From assembly GCF_038050375.1 (NCBI RefSeq), contig NZ_CP150886.1, positions 3,761,318 to 3,825,317 on the forward strand: a stretch of 64,000 nucleotides of DNA, read 5' to 3'. The DNA comes from Okeanomitos corallinicola TIOX110 (lineage in GTDB: Bacteria > Cyanobacteriota > Cyanobacteriia > Cyanobacteriales > Nostocaceae). This document shows, piece after piece, positions 39,390-47,087 of this stretch. Positions within the stretch are counted from its first letter, which is position 1. Each line of letters starts with the position of its first letter. Both the position numbers and the translations under genes were made by a program. The notes beneath the pieces were generated by a model that worked only from the letters and a program-made list of their open reading frames with translations, was not told the DNA's origin and searched no databases.

Positions 39390-39758
39390 ATTACTGTTTA
39401 AACTAAGATATCTCCGCAAAATGCTTTGTGTCTGTTCTAGTAATTCTGCTTCTAATTCTCCTAATTGTTGAGTTAAACGAACTTTGTCAAATGTCATGGG
39501 TTCAACGCATATCAAAAGACTATCTACAGAAAGTCCATTTTTCGCTGATGTAGGTACTTCAACTACCGCAGGTGAAATGCGGGGGTTATTAGGTTTTGCG
39601 GAAGTAAAAGGTAAAACTGTGACTTTGCTGCGTTGGTTGTTAAACAAAGTCCCAGAAATTATCAGTGCTGGACGAGTTTTTTGAATTTCTGTACCTACGG
39701 ATGGGTCAAATGTTACTATCCAGATGCTTCCCATTCGGTAATCGCTATGTTTTGCCAT
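39387..39758 (-). CDS. MazF/PemK-family toxin (module a)
   Basis: 123 residues with the MazF-type opening MGSIWIVTFDPSVGTEIQKT and RPALIIS, then VLPFTSA and LLICVEPMTFDKVRL. The start may be ATG 39758 or ATG 39734. It overlaps the antitoxin gene's 3' end by up to 43 bp, typical of TA pairs. The family cleaves single-stranded RNA at short motifs. Confidence 0.88.
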   Translation of the reverse strand: MAKHSDYRMGSIWIVTFDPSVGTEIQKTRPALIISGTLFNNQRSKVTVLPFTSAKPNNPRISPAVVEVPTSAKNGLSVDSLLICVEPMTFDKVRLTQQLGELEAELLEQTQSILRRYLSLNSN

Positions 39759-39937
39759 TCACTTTCCCAACCTAATTCTAATTCATCAACCAAAGCGCAA
39801 GCTGCGGCTAGTGCTTCATCTTGTTGTTTTTCTTGCCATTGTTTCAAGAGATTTTCAATCAATGCACTACGGTTTTCAACTTTTTGGTCAATGTAATTTA
39901 GTAGTTCATCTGGCAATGAAATTGAGATTTTAGCCAT
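39716..39937 (-). CDS. Ribbon-helix-helix antitoxin (module a)
   Basis: 73 residues. The N-terminal MAKISISLPDELLNYIDQKV is a ribbon-helix-helix DNA-binding segment, and the acidic C-terminal helix should bind the toxin. It precedes and overlaps the MazF gene, so it probably autorepresses the pair. Confidence 0.85.
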   Translation of the reverse strand: MAKISISLPDELLNYIDQKVENRSALIENLLKQWQEKQQDEALAAACALVDELELGWESEWQNIAITEWEASG

Positions 39938-40011
39938 ATCCTACCCACAGTCATACTATCAGTAGTATAGCCTAATTTGATATTTTTAGTCTAGTAGTTT
40001 GTAAATCTAGA

Positions 40012-40152
40012 ATTTGATTTTGTTCAGGTGATAATTTTCAGGTGAGGTGAATGTTTGCAGGTGTATCTGTGATGGTTCTATTGTTTTCTCTTATTTACAA
40101 GATAGCTGGTGATGGTTGGGTGAGATGATGTGAATAGATACAGGGTTTTTAT
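40012..40152. repeat. TA-island repeat R2
   Basis: TTTGATTTTGTTCAGGTGAT, then TGTATCTGT (40062-40070) and its partner ATAGATACA (40134-40142, one mismatch), with GATGGTTCTATTG and TCTCTTATTTAC between. It lies between the divergent modules a and b, so it also holds their promoters. Confidence 0.85.
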
Positions 40153-40199
40153 AGACTGATCCACCATCATTTGATATAATGTAGAATAATGATCGCATC

Positions 40200-40526
40200 A
40201 TGATAAAAGCAATGTCACAGGCAGGATTAAATCTATTTATTCCGATGGAGTTATTAATTAACTCCTTGAATGCGCTAAGTTTATCAGAAAAACGGCAAAT
40301 TTCGCAGCTTCTTAATGAAGCTATTGCTGATGCTGAAGAGGAAAATTGGCGCGAAGATGAAGAGACTGAAAAGGAAATTCAATTAGTACGCGATGAATAT
40401 GCAAATGGTAATTACAGTGAATTTAGTAATATCAAAGAACAGTTGAAACAAGGGGCTATTACAAGAGCGAAACGTGATTTAGGATTAGTTGAAGAGTGGT
40501 TTAATTTGGAAGAGGAAGCGTGTTAA
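40200..40526 (+). CDS. Putative antitoxin of module b
   Basis: 108 residues, acidic and helical (LSLSEKRQISQLLNEAIADA, followed by EEENWREDEETEKE). ATG 40200 is used; ATG 40212 or 40245 are possible. It overlaps the MazF gene by 7 bp. I do not recognise the antitoxin family; the call rests on position and acidity. Confidence 0.7.
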   Translation: MIKAMSQAGLNLFIPMELLINSLNALSLSEKRQISQLLNEAIADAEEENWREDEETEKEIQLVRDEYANGNYSEFSNIKEQLKQGAITRAKRDLGLVEEWFNLEEEAC

Positions 40527-40894
40527 GTAAAGGAAAAATTATCTATCCCCAACGTAGTGAAATCTACTTGGTTAATTTTGATCCAACTATTGGTTCAGAA
40601 ATACAAAAAACACGACCAGCTTTAATTTTACAAAATGACGTTTCTAATCAATATAGTCCTATAACTATTGTAGCTGCTCTTACTTCTCAGTTTACAGAAC
40701 CTTTGTATCCTACTGAGGTGCTAATTAAAGTACCAGAAGGAGGTTTACAGGTTAATTCTGTTGCGCTTCTTAATCAAATTCGTTCTATTGATAAACAAAG
40801 ATTAATTAAACGGTTGGGTGTTCTGGAATCAGTCACAATGGAACAAGTAGATAAAGCAATTCAGATTAGTCTAGGTTTAGTGAATTTAAAATAG
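40520..40894 (+). CDS. MazF/PemK-family toxin (module b)
   Basis: 124 residues starting at GTG 40520 after GAGG. It has the family opening SEIYLVNFDPTIGSEIQKTR and PALILQ, then ALLNQIRSIDKQRLIKRLG. The stop codon is the first base-pair neighbour of repeat R3, which begins within three bases of it. Confidence 0.9.
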   Translation: MLSKGKIIYPQRSEIYLVNFDPTIGSEIQKTRPALILQNDVSNQYSPITIVAALTSQFTEPLYPTEVLIKVPEGGLQVNSVALLNQIRSIDKQRLIKRLGVLESVTMEQVDKAIQISLGLVNLK

Positions 40895-40996
40895 GTGAAT
40901 ATTTCCAGGTGTATCTGTGATGGTTCTATTGTCTTCTCTTATTTACATGATAGTTGGTGATGGTTGGGTGAGATGATGGGAACAGATACAGGGTTT
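40893..40996. repeat. TA-island repeat R3 (left-truncated)
   Basis: Begins at AGGTGAATATTTCCAGG, with TGTATCTGT at 40910-40918 and ACAGATACA at 40982-40990. It fills the whole gap between the convergent stop codons of modules b and c. Confidence 0.85.
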
Positions 40997-41398
40997 TCAA
41001 GGTGCAATCCAGTTTTCTAATTTTAGCTCGGAAATTCGGCTATAATGACGAGTGTTGTTAGTTACTAAAATATAGTTTCTAGTTATTGCAACACTAGCAA
41101 TTAATAAATCAAAATCTGCTACTGGTTGTCCTGTTTTTCTAAGTTCTGCTTTTAATTCTCCAAATTTTTTGACGGCATTATTATCTAAGTGTATAACTTC
41201 AATATCTTGAATGAATTTTTCTGCACGAGTTAAATTTTCCGTTACTTTTTGAGAATTATAAGCACCAAAATACAATTCAGCAACGGTGATATTGCAAATG
41301 GAAATTTGCTCCCATCCTATTTGTTGAATTTTATCTCTGACGGAATTAATGTTTTTAATCCAGTAAATGCAGATGTCAGTATCTAATAAATAAGTCAT
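40997..41398 (-). CDS. VapC-type PIN-domain ribonuclease toxin (module c)
   Basis: 133 residues. The PIN acidic residues are visible: LLDTDICIYWI at the start, the Glu in ITVAELYFGAY, and ADFDLLIASVAI then LVTNNTRHYSRI. It overlaps the upstream gene by 4 bp. Family members cut tRNA or rRNA. Confidence 0.92.
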   Translation of the reverse strand: MTYLLDTDICIYWIKNINSVRDKIQQIGWEQISICNITVAELYFGAYNSQKVTENLTRAEKFIQDIEVIHLDNNAVKKFGELKAELRKTGQPVADFDLLIASVAITRNYILVTNNTRHYSRISELKLENWIAP

Positions 41399-41682
41399 AA
41401 GCTAATATCGTAGTTAGAAATAGTCCGGCTATCATAAATCTCTTTGACTATTTCTGCTGCTGTGCGTTCATCTTCCCAAGCACCATGTTTTTCTATAAAT
41501 GTGTCTAGTGGATGTGGTTTTTGTTTTTGGGTAGATGAGAAATTTATCTCATTTTCTATGTGTTGATTTTCTAGTTTTGGATAACGTTTTTTGAGTAATT
41601 GAATAAAATCAAGTAGTAAGATTTGGGCTTCTTCTGGTAAGTTGTCAATATCTTTAGATATTTCTGCAATTTTTATTACCAT
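41395..41682 (-). CDS. DUF2281-type antitoxin (module c)
   Basis: 95 residues. ATG 41682 has GAGGAG at six bases; ATG 41685 is equally in frame. The opening IDNLPEEAQILLLDFIQLLK is the DUF2281 pattern, followed by a polar linker and an acidic tail (GAWEDERTAAEIVKEIYDS) for toxin binding. Confidence 0.82.
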   Translation of the reverse strand: MVIKIAEISKDIDNLPEEAQILLLDFIQLLKKRYPKLENQHIENEINFSSTQKQKPHPLDTFIEKHGAWEDERTAAEIVKEIYDSRTISNYDISL

Positions 41683-41755
41683 CATTAACTCCTCAATTGA
41701 GTAAATTTTTTCGGTATGATTCTATTATAAACTACGCGATGATGGTAGAGTAGGA

Positions 41756-41962
41756 AATTTGATTTAGTTCGGTTGATAATTATCAGGTGAGGTGAATGTT
41801 TCCAGGTGTATCTGTGATGGTTCTATTATCTTCTCTTATTTACATGATAGTTGGTGATATTTGGGTGAGATGATGTGAACAGATACAGGGTTTTTGTGTT
41901 GTAATTTAGTGTTATTAATGGTGGGTGTTGTTGGGTTTCCTTGCGTCAACCCAACCTACTAA
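41756..41962. repeat. TA-island repeat R4 (long form)
   Basis: TTTGATTTAGTTCGGTTGAT, TGTATCTGT at 41806-41814, ACAGATACA at 41879-41887, then the extended tail TTGTAATTTAGTGTTATTAA and a TTGCGTCAACCCAACCTAC end. R7 shares the long tail. Confidence 0.88.
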
Positions 41963-42181
41963 CTAAGGTGATGATGAAGTTACTAAGTTGGCTGTTTCTC
42001 GGTCTAAAACGGTGAGAGCTTCTTGAATTAATTCAACTTCATGAGTTTCAAAAAGTGATTCACCACATTGATCACAAACCCATGCTGGAATTGCATCCCA
42101 AGAAATATGATAGCCTTTTCTATCAATGGTAAATGGGGCTGTTCCTCGGTGCATTTGTCCTTTACAATATAAGCATTCCAT
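41963..42181 (-). CDS. YgiT/MqsA-type zinc-finger protein (module d)
   Basis: 72 residues with two CxxC pairs (MECLYCKG and WVCDQCGE) separated by a beta-rich core, as in YgiT-type zinc-finger antitoxin N-domains. The HTH domain of full MqsA is absent. It lies 1 bp after a DUF4258 gene, a pair widely seen as toxin-antitoxin-like. Confidence 0.85.
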   Translation of the reverse strand: MECLYCKGQMHRGTAPFTIDRKGYHISWDAIPAWVCDQCGESLFETHEVELIQEALTVLDRETANLVTSSSP

Positions 42182-42182
42182 T

Positions 42183-42419
42183 TTAAAGTCTCCTTGTGAA
42201 ATCAGATGACCATTGTGTTGAATCAGGAATGTAAGCGGTGATAATTGCTAAATATTCGTCTTTGGGTGAACAAACTACGTGAATTGCTCGGTTATTTTGT
42301 CCAAATCCCAATATCAAACAACTATGACCTCTTGTATCTTCAGGATAGTCTTCTATGACTTCTCCTGTCATCACAATAGACTTTTTGATCTTTTGCAGTA
42401 AGTTGTAGAGATTATCCAT
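42183..42419 (-). CDS. DUF4258-domain protein, probable toxin (module d)
   Basis: 78 residues. The motif GHSCLILGFGQNNRAIHVVC and YLAIITAYIPD match DUF4258, a small RelE/MqsR-like fold. It precedes the YgiT-type gene, the common toxin-first order. The target is unknown. Confidence 0.82.
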   Translation of the reverse strand: MDNLYNLLQKIKKSIVMTGEVIEDYPEDTRGHSCLILGFGQNNRAIHVVCSPKDEYLAIITAYIPDSTQWSSDFTRRL

Positions 42420-42442
42420 ATTTAACTCACTAAATTTCTAGG

Positions 42443-42619
42443 TTAAAAGTAAGTTTCTGTGATTTGAAACTCTAATCCTGCATCTAAAATAGGTGAATAG
42501 AGATTCTGTATCCAGTTTAATCGGGTAATGCCTTTATGATGAATATTGTCAAAAACAATTTCTATGTCATTCTTACTTTTCAAAGCATTTTCAATAACTC
42601 TTCTGGCAACATTGCCGGT
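42443..42619 (-). pseudogene. Possible gene remnant between modules d and e
   Basis: A minus-strand frame without a good start encodes about 59 residues, including EIVFDNIHHKGITRLNWIQN and ending LEFQITETYF before a TAA at 42443. Its 5' part overlaps the end of the PIN gene in another frame. The composition looks protein-like, but the family was not recognised. It sits where a repeat copy would be expected. Confidence 0.3.
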
Positions 42620-42990
42620 ATTAAAGACTCTACAAAATCAGATCTATTTCGTGTTACGATTATTTCTAAACCTGCGGCCATTGCTGCTGCACTTGTCACC
42701 GCATCTTCAAAATCTTTAATTGGACTTTGCAAAGCTTGATGAATTACTTCATCTGTAACGCTGGCAATTTGAATATGTTGCAATAAATTTTCTATTAATT
42801 TACGTGCTGCTTCGCTACCAATTTGGCGGCGTAAAATATAAAATATATTGGTAACAGCGTGTCCTGAAACAAAGCCTTGCACCTGTCTTTTCATTACTGT
42901 ATTTAGTGCTTGTGCTGAGGCAATAACAAATGGTTGACGCTGTGCTAAAATATCCAGCAAAACATCGCTGTCAAATAATACTCGTTTCAA
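42580..42990 (-). CDS. PIN-domain toxin (module e)
   Basis: 136 residues. The PIN pattern is MKRVLFDSDVLLDILAQRQP with acidic residues, then IKDFEDAVTSAAAMAAGLEI and VTRNRSDFVES. It overlaps the antitoxin-like gene upstream by 4 bp. Confidence 0.9.
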   Translation of the reverse strand: MKRVLFDSDVLLDILAQRQPFVIASAQALNTVMKRQVQGFVSGHAVTNIFYILRRQIGSEAARKLIENLLQHIQIASVTDEVIHQALQSPIKDFEDAVTSAAAMAAGLEIIVTRNRSDFVESLIPAMLPEELLKML

Positions 42991-43232
42991 CTATATTTCT
43001 CCTCTAGGTAATTAACATAACTTTCCTCTGGATTTTCTGATTCTAAGCTAATTACACCTATTAGGCTTTGTGTCCAGGGGTCAAGTTCAGATAAGGTTTC
43101 TAGGGTGGGTTGAGGAGAAATAGAGGATAGGGTTTCTTGTTGAATTGATGCTAGTACGGTTTGCACAAGATTCCAGCGTTCTTTGATTGGTAATTTTAAT
43201 ACCTGTTCTTGCAATTGTTGTAATTCAATCAT
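42987..43232 (-). CDS. Antitoxin-like protein (module e)
   Basis: About 81 residues from ATG 43232 (frame open to 43259). It has a helical N-terminus (MIELQQLQEQVLKLPIKERW) and an acidic C-terminus ending YVNYLEEKYS. The family is not recognised with certainty; the assignment rests on the overlap with a PIN toxin gene. Confidence 0.72.
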   Translation of the reverse strand: MIELQQLQEQVLKLPIKERWNLVQTVLASIQQETLSSISPQPTLETLSELDPWTQSLIGVISLESENPEESYVNYLEEKYS

Positions 43233-43273
43233 TACTTTGCTGTTAATTCTATCATTCACTATGTTAACAGATA

Positions 43274-43430
43274 GTTGATTTAGTTCGGGTGATAATTCTG
43301 GTGGTGAGGTGAATGTTTGCAGGTGTATCTGTGATGGTTCTATTGTCTTCTCTTATTTACATGATAGTTGGTGATGGTTGGGTGAGATAATGTAAACAGA
43401 TACAGAGTTTTTAGGTTTTAATAAGTGCGT
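43274..43430. repeat. TA-island repeat R5
   Basis: GTTGATTTAGTTCGGGTGAT, TGTATCTGT at 43324-43332, ACAGATACA at 43396-43404, then a shorter tail ending in TTTTAATAAGTG. It separates modules e and f. Confidence 0.88.
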
Positions 43431-43471
43431 TTAATTAACCCTAACAAATAATTTAAAATCAAGTAAATGAT

Positions 43472-43732
43472 TTAGTTATAAATCTCTCTCCGATGTCCAA
43501 TTCTATCAATAAAAATAATTCTTTTCTCTGCGTCAAATTCATAAATTACTCGATAATCTCCAACTCTCAGTTTAAAGAAACCTGATAAGTCAGCAGTCAG
43601 GGGTTGCGGTGTAATTTGGTCGAAATTTTCAGCTAACCAATTAATTTTATTAAATATTCTTTGACAAACCGATTTTGTCAATTTTTCTAGGTCTGCTAGT
43701 GCTTCTGGTTCATACTCAACTAGGTAATTCAT
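43472..43732 (-). CDS. RelE/ParE-family toxin (module f)
   Basis: 86 residues with the RelE pattern: YLVEYEPEALADLEKLTKSV, GFFKLRVGDYRVIYEFDAEK and IDRIGHRREIY. These toxins cut mRNA in the ribosome. It overlaps the antitoxin gene by 4 bp. Confidence 0.92.
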   Translation of the reverse strand: MNYLVEYEPEALADLEKLTKSVCQRIFNKINWLAENFDQITPQPLTADLSGFFKLRVGDYRVIYEFDAEKRIIFIDRIGHRREIYN

Positions 43733-43947
43733 CTGTTTTCTAAACCTAGTCTTTGCATAACTTCTGCTGTGGAAATACCTCTAACACCTGTTTCTCTACG
43801 TTTCTTAATGGTTAATAGTTCTTGTTTGAAATTCTCTTTGATGCTTTGATTTGTATCTGGATCTATTAGCATTTCTTCTATGGTTTCTCTAACTGTTTCT
43901 CGAATCAGGTCTTTTAGTTGATCAATGGTAAGATTATTAACTTGCAT
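43729..43947 (-). CDS. Antitoxin of RelE module f
   Basis: 72 residues, strongly charged helix (IDQLKDLIRETVRETIEEML) and a C-terminal STAEVMQRLGL. It is upstream of and overlaps the RelE gene. The family is typical of short cyanobacterial RelE partners. Confidence 0.8.
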   Translation of the reverse strand: MQVNNLTIDQLKDLIRETVRETIEEMLIDPDTNQSIKENFKQELLTIKKRRETGVRGISTAEVMQRLGLENR

Positions 43948-44001
43948 ACTGGTGATCTTGTGAAAAGGCTTGTTTACTAATTTTAGCCTATCGGTAGGAG
44001 G

Positions 44002-44153
44002 TTTGATTTAGTTCGGGTGATAATTCCCAGGTGAGGTGAATGTTTGCAGGTGTATCTGTGATGGTTCTATTGTCTTCTCTTATTTATATGATAGCTTGTG
44101 ATATTTGGGTGAGATGATGTGAACAGATACAGGGTTTTTTGGTTATAATAAGT
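44002..44153. repeat. TA-island repeat R6
   Basis: TTTGATTTAGTTCGGGTGAT, TGTATCTGT at 44051-44059, ACAGATACA at 44123-44131 and a short TTATAATAAGTGAG tail. It lies between divergent modules f and g. Confidence 0.88.
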
Positions 44154-44217
44154 GAGTGATATGATAAAATAAAAAAGCAGAGCAGTAAATATTAATTTAT
44201 CCTCAAGGGCAAATCAA

Positions 44218-44454
44218 ATGACTGTTGAAGAAATAATTATAGATAAGGTAAAAATATTACCTCCTGATAAACAACAAGAGGCGTTAGATTTTGTAGAATT
44301 TTTATTAGCTAAAATGCAAAAACAAGGGTTATCTAATCAAACTAAAAAATCAGGAATTTCGGCTTTAGCTATGGCTCAAGAATACGTTGGTTGTGTGGAA
44401 GCAGCCGATGATTTATCTACTAATAAAGATTATATGGATGGTTACGGTGCATGA
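44218..44454 (+). CDS. DUF2281-type antitoxin (module g)
   Basis: 78 residues. It has a DUF2281 opening (KVKILPPDKQQEALDFVEFL) and an acidic tail. It overlaps the PIN gene by 4 bp. Confidence 0.85.
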   Translation: MTVEEIIIDKVKILPPDKQQEALDFVEFLLAKMQKQGLSNQTKKSGISALAMAQEYVGCVEAADDLSTNKDYMDGYGA

Positions 44455-44870
44455 TGAGGAGATGTGTTTTACTAGATACGGGTCCATTGGTGGCTGTAAT
44501 TAATCGTCGTGATCAGTTTCATGGTTGGGTAACATCACAATGGGATAATATTGAGCCTCCTTTATTAACTTGTGAAGCTGTAATTTCTGAGGCTTGTTTT
44601 TTGTTGCGAAATGTTTATGGTGGTCAAGATGCTGTGATAAGTTTGGTGAAGAATGGAGTTATTAAAGTACCTTTTAATTTGGATGATGAAGCGCTAATTA
44701 TTGGTGAACTTCTCAAGATTTATCAATCTGTTCCGATGTCTTTAGCAGATGCTTGTTTGGTGCGTATGTCTGAACTTTATAATGATAGTTTTTTATTAAC
44801 TTTTGATAGTGATTTTCTGATTTATCGGCGCAATAAAAATCAAGTTATTCCGGCAATTATGCCACAATAG
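44451..44870 (+). CDS. VapC-type PIN-domain toxin (module g)
   Basis: 139 residues. PIN residues are visible in VLLDTGPLVAVINRRDQFHG, ISEACFLL, and MSLADACLVRMSE with LLTFDSDF. The repeat R7 begins five bases after its stop. Confidence 0.92.
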   Translation: MMRRCVLLDTGPLVAVINRRDQFHGWVTSQWDNIEPPLLTCEAVISEACFLLRNVYGGQDAVISLVKNGVIKVPFNLDDEALIIGELLKIYQSVPMSLADACLVRMSELYNDSFLLTFDSDFLIYRRNKNQVIPAIMPQ

Positions 44871-44874
44871 GGCG

Positions 44875-45076
44875 TTTGATTTAGTTCGGGTGATAATTCT
44901 CAGGTGAGGTGAATATTTTCAGATGTATCTGTGATGGTTCTATTGTCTTCTCTTATTTACATGATAGTTGGTGATGATTGGGTGAAATGATGTGAACAGA
45001 TACAGGGTTTTTGGATTGTAATTTAGTGTTATTAATGGTGGGTATGGTTGGGTTTCTTGGTGTCAAATAACCTACT
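44875..45076. repeat. TA-island repeat R7 (long form, right border)
   Basis: TTTGATTTAGTTCGGGTGAT, TGTATCTGT at 44924-44932, ACAGATACA at 44996-45004, then the long tail TTGTAATTTAGTGTTATTAA as in R4. It ends the island; the remaining DNA to 45222 holds no gene seen on the plus strand. Confidence 0.88.
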
Positions 45077-45222
45077 TGCTAAACGGTTACGAGTTAAGTA
45101 AGTTTGAGCGGCTTTCTAGAGCGATTAACACGGACGGGATGGAAAAGCTGCGTAGGTTGTCTTGACTTAGGATTAACTAATATGGTAAGGATTAAAATCA
45201 TAAAATACAAGAAATATACACA

Positions 45223-46977
45223 ATGACTTTTAGTGCATCGTCTAACTTTAATCATGGCTATCCCACACCAGGTCCACAAAGTCCCAGTGGACAGAAAGTA
45301 ATGGATCATGTTTTCTTCGTATCGGAAACAGAATGGAAGAAAGTCCGGGAAGAAATGCAATTTGATTACATTATTATTGGTAGTGGTTTTTGTGCCTATG
45401 CCTTTGCAGAACGTATTCTCAAACACGATCCTCACAAAAATATTCTGATTATTGAACGTGGGGGTTTCTTTTTACCAGAACATTTCCAAAACCTACCATT
45501 ACCCTATCAAAAAACATTAGGTGGTTTATCAGAAACCTTCCCTTGGACATTATCTGAAAAGACCCATAATGCCAAATATATTAGGTGGCAGCATGGAATA
45601 GTTCCTTTTTTTGGTGGTCGTTCCACCCTATGGAGTGCTTGGTGTCCCCAACCATCCGACGCAGAAATGGCAGGTTGGCCAGACATAACCAAACAAGCAG
45701 TACACAAAAATTTCGACTCAGCGAAAAAACTCCTAAATGTTGTTTCAGCTAATGAAATTGACAGCCATCAAAAAAATAATCATTTTTTCAATATTCCGAC
45801 CTGTGGGAATGACCCTATTTACGGAATTATGCAAAAATCATTAACGGCAATGCTGACAAAAAATTACTCCAGCATTCCCAACGTTAACCGTGTTGAAGCA
45901 GCACCATTAGCAGCAGGATCAAACGATACTGATTTTAGCAAATATGGCATCCCTGGACCATTATTAACACTAGCTGGAAAACAAGTACAGTTAGAACATA
46001 AAAATTCAAATAATCAGTCTCTATTCCGCATCGTTACCAATTGCATTGTTCATCAAATTCTCGAACAAAATGGGAAAGCAACTGCTTTAGAAACATCACG
46101 GGGTGTGATTAGTCTTGGTAATGCCAAACTCATTTTAGCAATGGGAACGCTGCCACCGACAACATTAATTCATAATTCTTTCCCCAAGGAATCATTTCCT
46201 CAGTTAAAAAACGTTGGAGAAAGGTTTACTGCTCATTTTATTAGTTCTATTGTGGCACGGATACCACGTAAATGTTATCCCTTTAATGATCGATTAGGGC
46301 AGTTAGAAATGGGGGCAATTTATATTGCTGGTAACGATCCCAAAAACCAAGGACAATTTCATATTCAACTGTCAATTTTATCTGATAAATATCCCGTTAA
46401 AAATGCCCAATTAGCTGCTCGGTATATGCCTGATGTTGTTGCTACAGCTTCTCCTCAACAATTAGCAACTTCCGAAGATTACTTGGTATTTGTTTGTGCC
46501 GTTTTGGGTGAAATAGATTACAAAAATAGCAATAACTGGTTTCGTAAAAATTCTGGAGCAGATTTAACTTGCAATTCCAATTTGCAAGTTTTAGCTAATG
46601 AAAATGATTACCAAGTCTGGGATACTATGGATGAGGCAACTTTTGCGATGTTAGAGAAAGCATTGCTGCCTGAAAATTCTGGCTACTCAGTTGAATATTG
46701 GCATAATGATCAAGATCAAGGAACATGGCAAGCTAAACGACCATCTCCAGGTCAAATTCGTGTGGATGGGTTAGTACATGAAGGATCAACTTTGTGGATC
46801 GGTAATGATCATGACTCGGATGGACCATCACCAGTAGATATTAACTATAAATTGCGTGGCATCGAAAATGTGTATGTAACAGGTGGATGTCTCTGGACAC
46901 GAAGTGGTTCATGGAATCCAACGGCTGCAATGGTAGCTTTAACACAGGATCTAGCAGACAAACTCAGTTTCAACTAA
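45223..46977 (+). CDS. GMC-family FAD-dependent oxidoreductase
   Basis: 584 residues. The FAD-binding Rossmann motif IIIGSGFCAYAFAERIL (residues 50-66) follows an unusual 48-residue N-terminal extension. GMC features include the GGRSTLWSAW segment and the C-terminal VTGGCLWTRSGSWNPTAAMV with the expected Asn-Pro. These flavoenzymes oxidise alcohols or sugars. The substrate is unknown. It is convergent with the transketolase-like gene. Confidence 0.88.
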   Translation: MTFSASSNFNHGYPTPGPQSPSGQKVMDHVFFVSETEWKKVREEMQFDYIIIGSGFCAYAFAERILKHDPHKNILIIERGGFFLPEHFQNLPLPYQKTLGGLSETFPWTLSEKTHNAKYIRWQHGIVPFFGGRSTLWSAWCPQPSDAEMAGWPDITKQAVHKNFDSAKKLLNVVSANEIDSHQKNNHFFNIPTCGNDPIYGIMQKSLTAMLTKNYSSIPNVNRVEAAPLAAGSNDTDFSKYGIPGPLLTLAGKQVQLEHKNSNNQSLFRIVTNCIVHQILEQNGKATALETSRGVISLGNAKLILAMGTLPPTTLIHNSFPKESFPQLKNVGERFTAHFISSIVARIPRKCYPFNDRLGQLEMGAIYIAGNDPKNQGQFHIQLSILSDKYPVKNAQLAARYMPDVVATASPQQLATSEDYLVFVCAVLGEIDYKNSNNWFRKNSGADLTCNSNLQVLANENDYQVWDTMDEATFAMLEKALLPENSGYSVEYWHNDQDQGTWQAKRPSPGQIRVDGLVHEGSTLWIGNDHDSDGPSPVDINYKLRGIENVYVTGGCLWTRSGSWNPTAAMVALTQDLADKLSFN

Positions 46978-47087
46978 TAATTGTAATGAAATAATTGATC
47001 TGCAAAATTACGATTATTCTTCAAACAAAACCGCAAATATACACATCGCAATAATACTTGCCTGCGTACATCTGCGGTTAAAAATCC

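Noticed and set aside
39102-45076. CRISPR array or integron attC sites
   Set aside because: The repeats are 110-200 bp and separated by full genes, not by 30-40 bp spacers. No attC-type GTTRRRY core sites and no integrase gene were seen, so only the analogy to cassettes is kept.
45094-45435. 113-aa minus-strand ORF before the GMC gene
   Set aside because: It lies mostly antisense to the GMC oxidoreductase N-terminus and has no family features.
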